Shown here piece by piece: positions 22,871 through 34,875 of a stretch of 64,000 bases of DNA. Source of the stretch: Triatoma infestans (lineage: Eukaryota; Arthropoda; Insecta; Hemiptera; Reduviidae); the NCBI GenBank assembly GCA_011037195.1, contig JAAEAF010006570.1, forward strand, positions 1-64,000, read 5' to 3'. The notes under the pieces were generated by a model that worked only from the letters and a program-made list of their open reading frames with translations, did no database searches and was not told the DNA's origin. A program made the translations under genes and the position numbers. Numbering within the stretch: the stretch's first letter is position 1; every line of letters starts with the position of its first letter.

Positions 22871-24305
22871 AGAAAAAATGAAGCACCTAATCAATGATTA
22901 CAAGCTAGTGTTTAATGTTTTCATTTTATAAACTACTGTATGGATAAACGCCATAAAGTTAAACCTAAATTTCGCGCTGTATTAGGAGTTTAGTAATTGG
23001 CCTGAGTGGGAATTCAACATTAAACCTTGATCCCACAGTTCGGTAGGAAAGTAATGATTGTGTACAGGCATTGAAACAGGATTTTGAAAAAAAAGTTCAT
23101 CTATGATAAATGCAATCCTTTTTTTTAAGGAAAGCAGTATGGTCTGTGTTCACTCAGTTATTCTATTTATAGCCTGTGCTTTGGGGTAAGAGGTACCATA
23201 CCGAAGAAAACTAAAACTTTCTTTGACGAAATCTGTATTGACCTCATTGAAGATAGGAAGCCCAATAGGGTCAATAATTACGTAAATTTTTACTATTTTA
23301 ATTATACGATATTCTTTTTTTTTTCAAAATTTTTATAACAAATTTCAAATGTGATTTCAAATCTTAATTTGACATTTACTTATAATATATTTGCTTTATT
23401 AAACTGAATTCCAACTATTTTTTTTCCTCGCGATAGTTTAGAAAAGTGTGTATTTTGCAATTTGCACACAGTTGAGCAATCCTTTTTTATTGTACGTAGG
23501 TATATCTAATTTAATAAAAAATTTTCCCTATTTTAATAGCTACAAAGTAAGAGACAAGCATAAAATTGATAGGAATGGAAAGTGAGTGTTAGTACAGGAA
23601 TATGGTCCCCTTTTATGTCAGTTTGTGGGACAGAGGTTAAACTATAGCTGACAGTAAAAGCAACAATGGGGACAAATGGGAATGAGAAGGTGACCGCTTC
23701 TAATACAAGCTTTGACACATTGTTGTATAATAGAGTGATATATCGGAGTGGAGAACACCCATCCAATGAGAAGAGGAAGTGAGAGAATCCTTGATTCACA
23801 CAGTTCACCAAATAAATAACACACACATCAACATTTATAGTTTATACACATAAACACACACACACTATATATATATATATATATGTGTGTGTACTGAATG
23901 GTCAACTTCACATGACTAGCTAGTCTCTCTCCCTCATGCACCACGACTCAAACGGTAAACAGATCAATTACCATCATACAGTGGACAAAACGCACGGTCC
24001 TCAAACCACTACCGGACAATGTACGAGGCTTGGTTTTAACGTCGGCAATGCTAGTTGATGTTGTTTATGTCAGAACAATAATCTGTTATCCTGTTATGGA
24101 GAAATTATCTTTGGCACCTTAATTCCCAGCAATTTATATGAATTTTCCAAACTGCAAATTAAATTATCAATAAAATTGTTCACTGATGAATATTCTTCTT
24201 TTTTTTTAAAAAAAAAAGAAGAAAACCATTTAATAATGATTTACATAAAAATAATTCTTGTAATAAAATTTAAATGAATAAATGAATTTAAAATTCGATG
24301 AATAA
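22871..24305. other. AT-rich spacer with compound CA/TA/TG microsatellite
   Basis: A compound dinucleotide tract (CA, then TA, then TG) lies at 23853-23892. A 31-base oligo(T)/oligo(A) palindrome with TTCTTC/GAAGAA ends lies at 24193-24223. Minus-strand frames at 23533-23826 have no recognisable domain. Confidence 0.5.
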
Positions 24306-24560
24306 ATGAATTTAGAATTTAATGAATTATTCTGGACAAGGTGGGGGCTAATAAGTTCGGAACCATTACGCAGACTGTGTCAGGAAGAGGAGAAAACGAC
24401 ACATCACCTGCTATTTGATTGCGTAGCAATTACCAAATTGCGATACGAAACCTTTGGTATATTGCGACCTGGGGAGATAGTAACGTAAAAAAATCTGGTG
24501 GTTAATGCCCGGCTTAAACGCCATAGGGTGTTATGGTATCCACCCGAAGACGTAATCTAA
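24306..24560 (+). pseudogene. LINE ORF2 C-terminal relic
   Basis: The reading frame contains 'SEPLRRLCQEEEKTTHHLLF' followed by DC, the conserved Cys/His tail seen after the RNase H region of I- and R1-type LINEs. The usual first Cys pair is reduced to one (RRLC). It stops at 24488 and runs into 3' UTR-like sequence ('tatggtatccacccgaag'). It resembles the fragment at the start of the window but is more diverged. No upstream RT is visible. Confidence 0.7.
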
Positions 24561-25159
24561 CGTAATCTATTATATTTATGAATCCTTGATATTACTTCGC
24601 TTTTTATTTTCTCTTACTCATGGTAGGAAGAATAATGCGAATGTGCGAAATTTTCGAAACTGTGTCTTCACGGAAATACATGTTTTATGGACTCCCCTTA
24701 AATACGAAAAAGTTCTTAACGAAAGGGGTCTGCACATGCACAAAATATCTCAAAAACGGAAACATCGCTGGAAGCTTGCTATTCTATTTGGGATACTACC
24801 GCCGACCGCATCTGACATTAGTGATTTCTGGCAAAATCCACCAACAACCTGATGTAGAAAATAACGTATTTTCAAAACGCAAGAAAATAAAGTTTCATTT
24901 AATCAGTGACCAAACTTCGATAAGACTTTATTGATTATAAAATTTGAATATCCTCTGCTTTGCAATTTACAAAAGCATTTTTCTTGAAAAATAATTAACC
25001 CATTTAAAAGGGTTGTGTAGTGAAAGAAAGAAATGAAAGAAAATGATAGTTTTGAAAAATTGTTTAGAATATTTTATAGTTTGAAAAAAAAGAATTTTGT
25101 AAATATTTTAAACGTATCTTAGTGCAATGTAAAGAGCCAGGTACTATAATTTAAGGTCA
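24561..25159. other. Spacer with two overlapping short frames, unrecognised
   Basis: Two plus-strand frames of about 88 and 104 residues overlap at 24586-24934. The second reads 'TCTKYLKNGNIAGSLLFYLG' in its middle. The 'cacaaaatatctcaaaaacg' block at about 24738 resembles the 'agctcaaaaacgaaaaa' block of repeat A, so this is probably a diverged repeat A piece rather than a gene. Confidence 0.35.
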
Positions 25160-25495
25160 TTACTATAAAGAGACAAAAGGCACAAGAATCCGTTAAATTA
25201 ATACAATGCCACTTAGCCAACTGTTTTGAAAGACAAGGCATTCTTTCGGACAGTCTGCATTCTGCTTTCAAAGCCAGAACACTTGCTTCAGGTAGCGCTC
25301 TCTTATACTCAGTGCCAGTGATAGTGATTTACCTTTATTCTAGATAAACATTTGATTTATTAAGATATAGTTGTGATATTGTAAAGATTAAATTCTTTTA
25401 AAGAATAATATATTTATTTCAAAACAGTGGTGCTCTCTTGATTATTACTAATACTTCTCACTTAAACATATATATTCACAAGCCCCTTTTACTAA
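25160..25495 (-). repeat. Repeat C, minus-strand copy
   Basis: Read on the minus strand: 'ggggcttgtgaatatatatg', 'gagagcaccactgttttg' plus 'aaataaatatatt', 'atcactggcactgagtataa' and 'gtgttctggctttgaaagca', followed by 'gaatgcagactgtc'. It matches the copies at 29260 and 38699. The AATAAA-like block and overall design suggest part of an LTR, but no terminal TG/CA or duplication could be fixed. Confidence 0.5.
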
Positions 25496-27004
25496 ATAGT
25501 TCGTGCTAAACAACCTACCAGCACACAAACACACATCACCAATCACATTTCAATTGAAATAAATAATGCCTTTGAAAAATCTAAAATTTTATATCTATTA
25601 AGAAAATAATGTACTAAGAAAGATATAAAGTTTTATTTAAATTGAGGACAATAAAAATAAAAATAGAAATTTATGAATTTGAAACACGTGTTCAGTTATC
25701 TTTGTTACAATTGAATGCTAGATGGAAACAAAACTTTGTATGATTCATTCCACATAACTTTACCTATAAAGTTGATAAATTTTATATAAACTTGAAATTT
25801 TTACATAGCTGCTTTAACAAAAGTGGAAAGTTGGTTAGCACGTTGAAAGTGTATACATCCTATTCCAGAAGATAGCCCTGCTATCTTTAAACAAACACTA
25901 ATTTACTTGAAATCTAAGATCCATAAAATCTGTTTTTCTAAGGAATGTTTTAAATAAAAAAATGATCCGTTTATATTTCTTTCAAGCTAGTATTCTCGCA
26001 AGTTTAATGAAAATCTTGAAGCCGTATTACATTCACACAAGACCATTCGTTAAAAAATTTTTTCATATCATTGGACCTTGAAACAATGAATAATTCAGGT
26101 ATTTCGAAAATTTAATATGATAGCAATTTTATAAAGTAAGTGGAAATAACAAGAGTGTAAATTAAGCACAAAAAAACTTGTTACTTAAGTTAAGCAATAT
26201 AAATACTTACAATTTTGCAACTTGATTGCTTTATTAAAAAATAAAGAAAAATTTAACAAAATATTTTGCATTTTTTAACAATTTTTGTAGTATAATAGTA
26301 AAAGGATGATTATTACAAGAAATCATCAGCCGTTACAATCAAAAAGCTGTTTTTGTTGATGTAAGCAGTGTTTTTTATATAGAAGATAGATGGATAAATG
26401 GTGTGGATGAATATCACATTCAAAATTTTAGGAAGCATCTGAAGAGTAGAGAAATATCCCCTGTCAATACAAGGGACGGGGGTAAGCATAGAGCGAGAGA
26501 AAGAGAGGGAGTAAGAAAGAAGAGAATCAGGGACTTTGGTAATGAGCCAAAAGTGGTAGGATGGTGGTGGATATCCCTTTGACCAGACTCCCAACACCAA
26601 GAAGAGGAACACACCCGCTCAAATTGGAACTTCTACCTAGTTCACTGATGACTTTCAAGCCCCTCCTTTATAGCAGATGATCACGACCCTAGCTGCTACT
26701 CTGCAACTAATAATCATCATCATCCACAACCAAATACACATACATACACATCTTGCATCTTCACTCTACCCTTGTTGAATAACTAACTTAGAGTTACCAT
26801 ATTTTCTTATAGCTCATAAATCATTCCCTACTTTTTCACCATACATCATACGGACAAGATAAAACTAAACCATTCATTTATCTTAATTGACACGTGGGGG
26901 AACATCACGTGGGATAAAAAAAAAAAAAATAAACTATTGTTGCTTAAAACATAGAAATGTCGCATTACTATTTCAGTAAAGAACAAGTGATAACACCTTT
27001 CTCT
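25496..27004. other. AT-rich spacer
   Basis: Minus-strand frames at 26313-26614 lie over a purine-rich patch (26480-26530) and are low complexity. Nothing else recognised. Confidence 0.45.
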
Positions 27005-27992
27005 TATTCACTCCTAATAGCGTAATCTTGTCAAATTTTCGATATCTAGTTTTCATCGGAAATACACGTTTTGAGTTTCCCTGAGTCCAAAAAAAGGAAT
27101 TCAGAAAATTGGTCTGTGTCTCTGTGTGCGCATGCATATTATGTGTCTGTTTATGAACAGCATAGTACAAAAATGAAAAATCTTAGAAAGTTCAAACATG
27201 ATAATTCGGTTGAGTAAATTATCTGTCAAAATTCCTCAACCGGAAATGTCACTTTATTAAATAATTTTTTTTCACTTTTTTGCGATTTTTTCTTAAAAAA
27301 ATGGCTCAAACAATTTCTTTAAATTTGGTATATCAACTACACATATTAAGGGCTACAATTTTGACTTGAAACATTTCTCGGGGAAAATTCAAGGGCACTT
27401 TTTGGTGGTAGGGTGCAGTTAGTAAGGTTTACCACTAAAGTGCTATTTCAGTTTATTACACAATTCTCATCATCTTAATAATATAAATTCGAATTAAATA
27501 CTTAGTATGAAACAAATCAAATGACCGGAAGTGGTTTTTTTTCACTGAAAAGTATTTTTTAGTCTTCTACTATTTTCTCTATAACGGCTCCAACGATTTA
27601 CTCTAAACTAATAATGTAGGCTACACATATTAAAAGCTACAACTTTTATTTGTAACATTTCTCCGGACAATGTAATTTAAGGTGGCTTTTTGGAGGCGGG
27701 GGATTATATTTCCCTTTAAAGTGTTATATCTTAGGTTATTATACCATACGCCATACAATTCTACAATTTAAACAAATTTAATTAGAAATAAATAAATTAC
27801 CAAACTTCTCATTTTCAAGAAAATTAATAAACCGGAAATGCGTTTTTACTGAACAGCTTCTTTTTCGCGATTTTCTCTATAAAAACACCGACGAATTTCA
27901 TTCAATTTTTTTTATACTAACAATAAAATTTGTCAATTACAAGTTTTGTAAGCTGCAGTGAGAGAAAGTTGTGTGAGTGTATCACAGCAGAT
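27005..27992 (+). repeat. Repeat A, near-complete copy A3
   Basis: Contains 'gtcaaattttcgatatctag', 'aatacacgttttgagtttcc', a degenerate TG-rich tract at 27114-27150 and 'gaacagcatagtac'. Three internal units start at about 27240, 27530 and 27830, each introduced by 'ccggaaatg' or 'ccggaagtg'. It ends in 'gagaaagttgtgtgagtg' then 'tatcacagcagattt'. It preserves the unit number best of all copies here. Confidence 0.75.
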
Positions 27993-28129
27993 TTATTTAT
28001 TTTTTTTATATTATGATATTGATTGCTTTTCATATAACACCAGCCGACAATAATTCTTGCAGTCTTGGTGTTCATGCATATCTCAAAATAAATAATTGTA
28101 ATGTTTTTTTTTTAAAGTAGCTACTGCAA

Positions 28130-28491
28130 CTAGTTTTAAGTGGGTTCGTATAGATAAAATACTCTAAACTTCAATAAGGAAAACACCAATTTATTGCTAT
28201 ACACAATAAATTACTAAATACAACGCTTAATAATAATTATTTCACACTTTAAACCACAAAAGTTCACTTTGTTCACTTTTGTACACTTTTCACAAACTTG
28301 TAACTTCGTTTGTAACTGAAAAACTCTCTCAACTCTCTGTGGTCCCTCTATTTATACCAGTAGAGAACATTCCAGACTTCTCTCGACTATTCCGGTGAAA
28401 ACTAGAGCGCCGCCAGCGCTTCCTACGGCCACTAAGAGAACCTTAGGTACCTGTCTTCTCTCATAGATGGCACCACCTGCCGCGTTACATT
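28130..28491 (-). mobile_element. Candidate solo LTR
   Basis: On the minus strand it begins 'tgtaacgcggcaggtgg' and has a TATA box ('ggtataaatagaggg'), an initiator-like 'tcagttacaaacg' about 35 bases later, and AATAAA in 'gcaataaattggtg' near the end. This spacing of promoter and polyadenylation signals within about 360 bases is typical of a retrotransposon LTR. Sequence is clearly less AT-rich than the neighbourhood. No matching second LTR, primer-binding site or clean 4-5 base duplication was found, so the left edge is uncertain. An independent promoter is the alternative. Confidence 0.4.
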
Positions 28492-29259
28492 ATATTAAAG
28501 TAGTTTCGATAAGTTATTAAAAAATGAGGTTCCTTGCAGTGCCATAGCGATTAGAATTGAAGTATGTATTTACTTTATAATTGGATTTGGTGATATAAAT
28601 GTAACAATAAAAATTTGGTTAAAAATAAAATTTCAATTCAATTTAGTTCTATAATATATTGCATTGGGAAAACAGTACGAAATTAGAAGACAATAAAGAC
28701 TATACATACCTGCAGCATATTCGGGGATAAAGATCCTGTAATGCTGTCTGATAGTACTGTTGCAATGGCAACGAAATGCAAATTTAATGCAAAGTCTGTC
28801 TCCAAATAAATCACACAAGACTAACTTCCTTAAAGCAAAGATTAAGTTTCTTTTCTATATTTTATCAACAATACCCGCCAAAAAAAAAAAATAATAATAA
28901 TAGACCTCAAATAGTTTCGCTATAAAATATAAAAGTGGAAAAACAATACAACTTAGCCTATAATAAAACATCTCTTGAGATAGATGTATATAAAAATGTA
29001 AAAAACCAAATTATGAACTATTTCTCAAGTACGAGTATAAAATACCCAAGGGAAATAACTTACCCGTAAGATTACTACTGTGTTGAAATTATTTATTTGT
29101 ATAACCTACTGAAGAGGAAGTTTCTGATCTCATTTCAGGTTAATATTTCTCTTGTTATAGTTTAGTAAATAAAATTTCATGGAGTTCATTGAAAATATGA
29201 AAACAATAAATAATGAATTGTTACAATCAATTTATTAACTTTTTCATGTTGCTGGTAAA
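28492..29259. other. AT-rich spacer
   Basis: Nothing recognised. Confidence 0.5.
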
Positions 29260-29580
29260 TGAAATGTTATTGGTGTGAGATGTGTTGTTGTAGTAGTAGC
29301 TTGTGGCGTGAGCGGTTTAAAAAGGGCTTGTGTGTATGTAAGTTTTAAGAGAGAGAAGTATCAGAAATAAGAAAGTAGTCACCACTGATAACAATAAATA
29401 TATTCTATTAAAATAATAGCAAGTTATTTGCAAAGAATGTATAAAACTTATTAATATATCGTACTGATGCTAAGAGAGCAAAAAACAAGTATTCTGCTTG
29501 AATGTCTACAACAGACTATTCTTGTTTGAAAGCAGAATGCAGACTGTCTTCTTTGAAAGCAGAATATAGACTCTTCATAG
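29260..29580 (+). repeat. Repeat C, plus-strand copy
   Basis: 'gatgtgttgttgtagtagta', 'aaagggcttgtgtgtatgta', 'caccactgataacaataaat' and 'gatgctaagagagcaa' match the copies at 25160 and 38699. It ends with two or three degenerate tandem units of about 26 bases containing 'tttgaaagcagaatgcagac' (29525-29575). Confidence 0.55.
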
Positions 29581-29819
29581 TTCAAATCCTCCCCTGTGAG
29601 AAGCGGTAGACAATGCTAACCAAGTTCATGAACTCTAAAAGACAAAGCCAACCAGGTCCTTTGAACTCTTTCTGTAACTGTAGTCGTCTACTTGGATGTA
29701 CCCTTTTTTTGCCAGCGAATGTTAAAATATTCTTGAAATAATATTTTTCAAATAAAGTATATTTCTGGCATACATTACATAAGAATACTACGATCATATC
29801 TTTCAATATCGACATTTTC

Positions 29820-30000
29820 ATTGGAAGTACGCACGTTTTGAGGTCCTGTGAATCCGAAAAAGTGAGTTTTAAAAATTCGTCTGTAAGTGTTGTGTGTTAT
29901 GTGATCAGCCTAACTAGAAAACTGAACATCGTAGTAGGTTTAAACTTGAGATTCCTTTAAATTCATGAGGGACCCGAAAATAAACTTTTGTCCAAAAACG
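29820..30000 (+). repeat. Repeat A fragment, front part
   Basis: 'cgttttgaggtcctgtgaat', 'aagtgagttttaaaaattcg', a vestigial TGTG tract and 'gtttaaacttgagattcctt' match the front of repeat A. Repeat B follows immediately, and a repeat A internal unit resumes after it at about 30300, so B seems to lie inside A. Confidence 0.55.
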
Positions 30001-30004
30001 GTAT

Positions 30005-30300
30005 AACTGGACATTATTGAGAATGGATCAGAGACATTTTCCATGGTAGCCTGCTTCATTTTGTGGTCATCGACCAGTTTCGGGCGTTCGCCCATCTTCA
30101 GGATGCGTTTCTGAGTCAGTGTATAAACTGAATTTGCTCTGTGCAAGTCTGTGTTATCACACTTGTCTGACAAACGCATCCTGAAGACGGGCAAACGCCC
30201 AAAAGCGGTCGATGACCACAAAATGAAGCAGGCTGCCACGGAAAATATCACTGATGCTTTCCAGCTCTGCGGAACCAATCACCACAACAATTACTGGATG
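30005..30300. repeat. Repeat B, inverted copy inside repeat A
   Basis: The left arm (about 30020-30125) and right arm (about 30145-30265) share 'gcctgcttcattttgtggtc', 'cgggcgttcgcccatcttca' and 'ggatgcgtttctga'-like blocks in inverted order. The right outer end reads 'gatgctttccagctctgcgg'. Hammerhead-like cores occur in both arms. The minus-strand one (30068-30105) is intact. The plus-strand one has lost G12 (AAAAGCGGTC). Confidence 0.65.
30068..30105 (-). ncRNA. Hammerhead-ribozyme-like motif, minus strand
   Basis: On the minus strand: CATC (30102-30105), CTGAAGA (30095-30101), one unpaired T, stem II GGGC-GAAC-GCCC, GAA, stem III ACTGGT (A-U, C-G and a U-G wobble), C17, then GATG (30068-30071) closing stem I. 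All invariant core bases are present. It differs from the 19485 motif only in one stem III base, which keeps pairing through a wobble. Confidence 0.5.
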
Positions 30301-30440
30301 AATGTAGTTTTTTCTTTTCCTACATTGTGGAAGGACTTAGATTTGTTTGTGATTTTCTCAAAACTGTGCAGTGAGAAAAGACAATTTTCTTTAAATTTGG
30401 CAAACCACCCCACTCTTAGTGAGCTATATGATGTAGAGGG
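30300..30440 (+). repeat. Repeat A internal-unit fragment
   Basis: 'tgtgattttctcaaaactgt', 'gacaattttctttaaatttg' and 'agtgagctatatgatgtaga' correspond to the 'gcgattttctcaaaa' / 'cgattttctt' blocks of the internal unit. Confidence 0.5.
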
Positions 30441-30805
30441 AGAGAATTAGAGAAAATGAATTTTTGAATGATGATGAAAAAGAAATAAATTAGTAGATGT
30501 GCTAAACACTGATATAATAAATAGAAACACAGACTGCAAGAACTGTAAAATGATAGAGAGTAATAAGGTAGCGAGAGAATAATTATGTGGGAAACAGGCT
30601 GGCTGAGAATTAGAAAGTAGAATGATATTTGCTGACTGGATGTCGATAACTATAAAGATGGTTTTTTTGGATGATATCTCCTTTACGAGTCCACTTACTT
30701 ATCCTAATGTATTAGATACCAAAATATTGGTAATTAAATTCTCTACAATTTTGGTCATTTTTCGTAGGATTGATAAAGAATTTATGCGTAAGCCTCATCG
30801 ATATA

Positions 30806-30842
30806 ACAATAATAATACAATAATAATAATAATAATAATAAT
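30806..30842. repeat. (TAA/AAT)n microsatellite
   Basis: An interrupted then pure AAT/TAA run. It may be the tail of a lost retroelement, but no element is recognisable to its left. Confidence 0.8.
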
Positions 30843-30879
30843 CCTCGTCTCAAGTCTGGCCTAGATAGTGAGTAACTAG

Positions 30880-31440
30880 GTTATTCGAACATTCACGAAT
30901 CACATGATTCGGATCACATTACATTGCTACAACTTTAATTGAAAGATTTTTTAACGGACAATTCATTTTTGAAATGTTACGAGAGAGTGGTATTGACATT
31001 AGACCTTTTTCTATAAATACCATTTTCCATATATTTCATCAATAATAAAAACTAAATCATTGCCAAAATGCTGAATTTGAAAAAAATCGGGAAATGAGAC
31101 TTTATTGAAAAAAATTGTTGTTTTTTTGCGATTTCCACGATAAAGATACCAACGAGTTCCTACACAATGAGCTTCGTACACATACTGCACGTATTAAGGG
31201 AGCCTTATTACTTCTGTTTAAAATGTAAATTGTTTTAGGGGGCTCGGGGGGGAGTTGAAAGGTCACGCTTCACTTAGTTATCGTTTATAACTTAGGTTCT
31301 GCCCATCATATAATATTGAAGTCAGTTACATTTAGTAATAATTCCAAGTTTCAAGGAAATTGGTGAATTATAACTATATAAATTGCAGTAAAAAAAAGAA
31401 AAGTCATGTGAGCTGTTTGTAACAGATTGATTTTTAATAA
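30880..31440 (+). repeat. Repeat A, diverged internal units
   Basis: Two degraded internal units: 'cattgctacaactttaattg', 'aatcattgccaaaatgctga', 'ttttttgcgatttccacg', 'cgtacacatactgcacgtat', and the end block 'aagtcatgtgagctgtttgt'. The front of the element is missing. Confidence 0.55.
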
Positions 31441-31496
31441 TAATTTGAAAAAAATTTAAGAAAAATATTAGGTTAAAAACATGACCAGCAAAAAAT

Positions 31497-31501
<5 letters not shown>

Positions 31502-31533
<32 letters not shown>
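31502..31533. repeat. Poly(A) tract, 32 bases
   Basis: An uninterrupted A run. No retroelement body could be recognised on its left other than repeat A remnants. Confidence 0.9.
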
Positions 31534-31534
<1 letters not shown>

Positions 31535-34500
31535 ATTCAATTTCAAGGCATTTACTAAGAATAACAACAGACAAAGAGAGAAGAAAAAGAAAAAAACGTT
31601 AGAAAACCGTGTCAAATAAGTTGTCAGTCTGGAGACATGTCAAGTGGGAAATATAACTCTCGTTTCCACACGCACAAATCACACGCATGGCGCCACTTAT
31701 CTATAAATAGAAAACAGAGACAATGAGCCACTGGATAGAAATCGTCATGCGGCAATTAGAAAAAAAATAATTGAAACTGATGTTTAGCTATAATTCATAT
31801 TATATTTTTTTTTGTAATTTCGATGAGTGACATTTGGATGTGTGTATAGAAAAATGGACACAATAATTTAATAATTACAGCATTTTTGTTTTAAGCAATT
31901 CCAACCATGTTTTGTGGCAATTCAATCAAACTAGCTCTTCATTTCTTGAATCTCTTAAATTTGAACGCAATTTCTTTGGCAATTCGTTCATTAGGAATTC
32001 GTATTTTTCAGCATTTATGGAAACAGAATTGTTCCTTCGTTATTTGTTGCGCTACAAATCATTCGCTACAAATCTCTTATCGTACGGTTATCCATCGAGT
32101 CGGTATTTGTTCCCTAAAGTCGATGAGAGCTATTGCAAAAGTGTCGTTGAAACATAAACTGTCCTGGAGAGTGATAAGCATATTAGACATCTCTTTTATG
32201 AGCATGCACTGAGTGTATAAAGCCAACAATGATAAGATTTATTATTTCAAAGAAAAGGGAAAATATGTTTTGTACTAACGTCTCCAAATTCTTCCTTAGT
32301 TCTCTACAAATATTGGAAAAAGCAACTATCAAAGCAAAGATTTCCGGATGTGTGTTGAAAGTCCAGTTCTTTGTTCTTTTGATTAATGAAATCTAACCTA
32401 GAAACTTACGATGTTTAAGCTAAATACACCGTTATAGATTTCTGTAATTGAAAAGGGAGTAAAAGAAAAAACTATGTTTTTTTTAAATGAGATAAATCGG
32501 TATGTGGCAACCTGTTGAGAAATCTTGCATAAATGTGATGAACTTGTACTTTTTTTGTGAAAAATGATTCGCTTACAATACTTCGCAAAAAAAATATATA
32601 TATAAACAATGATTTTTCCAAATTCACTCGAATCATCAAAATCTAAGGCAAATCAGTATAAATAAACTTATTAATAACTTTTATCAAGTAAGCAACATAT
32701 TTCAATAAATCCCTAACTACTAGCTAATTAGGAGATAAAAAGGAAGTGTAATGACCAGAAAAGTTATATATAAGTATTTAAGATAGATTGCATTGTGAGA
32801 TCGCAACAAATATAGCTATGAACCAACTAACATCGTTAAAATAATCTACCTCTATTATAGTACGAGCCATTCAACAGAAGGTTGTCTCCACTTAGACAAC
32901 AGATGGACCTATTATCCTTCTTTAGAGAGAAATGCCTAGCACATCTTCAGGAAGTTTAAAAATCTTTTAGGTAGGAGTGGGATTTGACTTTTTTGTCATC
33001 CCCTGTTTTCACATAACGTCACCTCACTCTCACAAGCTTCTGTACCATTAATACATGTGCATTTCTCTATGAAGGATTTCAAATTCATCACCAGAGATAC
33101 ACTAGATTTAAAAGTCGCTGATCTATTATATTTGTAGAATATGTCAGGAAGGATCTTTTGTATAAACCATTAAATAAAAAATGAAAAAGGTACAATTTCA
33201 TATTTATATTACTAATTATTTATTTTGATAGACCAGATAACGGAACAAAAAATGAAGAAGACCATAATTTTTCTCCAAGTGTGGAGAGTAAATAATAGAA
33301 TAAAATATACATATGTTACTAGAATAGCTGAAGGCAAGATTGTACCAAATTTACTATGCTGCGGAGTATACAGCGTTCGCTTAGAGGCTTAGACAGACGA
33401 TGTAAATGGAAGTATGAGCCAGTTAGAGGAAGAACAATATATTGGGCGACTATGGTGTAAACATCTCGCCGTTAAATCATAGTTTCTGAAGGGTAAAGTA
33501 TAAGGGGTTAACTGGGATAAGCTACTCTCGCACATACTGACACACACGAACACACACAGAGAACTAAAAACACATACACTCTTTTTTATAAAAATAGTGT
33601 ATATACATGCACAACCGGGTGTATAATACTCGTACCATCACTGACACAGTACAGGGGGTCGGTCGTGCTGTTTGGTGTGTCCATGGGGAGAGAAAAGAGA
33701 AGAGCGCCTAGGTGGGAAGAGAGTGATGCTGTGGCAATGTGTTCCAGTACGCCCTTGGAATACCCAATGGGACTTTGCTTGCACCCTCTCTCAGTGCCCC
33801 AGTCGCTTACTCTACACAACTAGACATCTCAACGTAAGAGCTACCCCTTTTAGCTTAACATCTGTATTCTCACTGCTCCGGAATCTACCTTGGAATTTCA
33901 TTAATTCCTAACACCCTTGTCCCCCCTCCGCCCCACGTATCATCTTATGCTACATAAACCTATGTGTCTTTGAAGAACAGAGTAATTCTTCATAAAAGCA
34001 TAACAGGAATGTAAAACAATATTGTACATAATTTAAAATAAAGAGGTCAGAAAGATCTCTTAATATAATGAAGGCTAAATTACAAAACTAACAGAATTAT
34101 TATTAAATTAATTAAAATAATTACATTATTGCGTTCTTATAAACAAATTAGAAGTGACAACAAAAAAAAAGAAAAAAAAAAAGAAGTACCAACATGTTGA
34201 TTAATTAACCCACTAACTAAAAGGCTAACATCAAAGCAAGTAATTAACTTAAAAAGTAAATATTTATACTAACAAGATTATTAATATGCGAAATTATTTC
34301 TAGAAGTCAAACTCAATTTTTGTTTGTTTATATCTGTAATACCAATAAAGCGATCTAATATTTATTAGAGAGGAAAAAACCATTTGAAAAGTCCTTAAAT
34401 TACCAACGAGTATCCATTAAAATATTTATTTATTTCCAATGAAAGAAATAAAATTTCTAGAGAATGGATGCATAATATTAAACTTTAAGCTTTGGTACTT

Positions 34501-34870
34501 CTTCCATGAAATGTTGCATAACCGAATTACTTGTTCCATCCAAAAAAGCAACTTTCAAATTTTTGTTAAGTTATTTTTAATATAAACTCATGATTGGTTT
34601 TCTACTTAACTTCGATTTTGCATTCGGAAAGACAATACAAAATTACGTACAGCGAATTAATTACTAAAATAATAAAACTAAATTTAGCAAATTTCTAAAC
34701 TAATTGATATATATGATTTATAATTCGATAAATTCTTTCTCATTATTTTATGCCTAATGGGTTAATTTGACAAAGGTGCATGTTGATAATTTACAAAAAT
34801 TCTTTAAAAAATAATTATATAAATATTGTTTCGGAATAAATCCTTTGATTTGAAAAGTTAAAAAAATCAG
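31534..34870. other. Spacer with two unassigned open-frame patches
   Basis: At 31907-32212 two plus frames overlap. One reads 'SYGYPSSRYLFPKVDESYCK' before its stop, and the same frame goes on past it as 'LESDKHIRHLFYEHALSV'. Composition is less biased than elsewhere, but I recognise no family. At 33586-33911 a less AT-rich patch has overlapping frames on both strands, also unrecognised. The rest is AT-rich. Confidence 0.4.
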
Positions 34871-34875
34871 AAAAA

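Noticed and set aside
26440..26614. Serine/leucine-rich minus-strand frames
   Set aside because: Translation of a purine-rich low-complexity patch.
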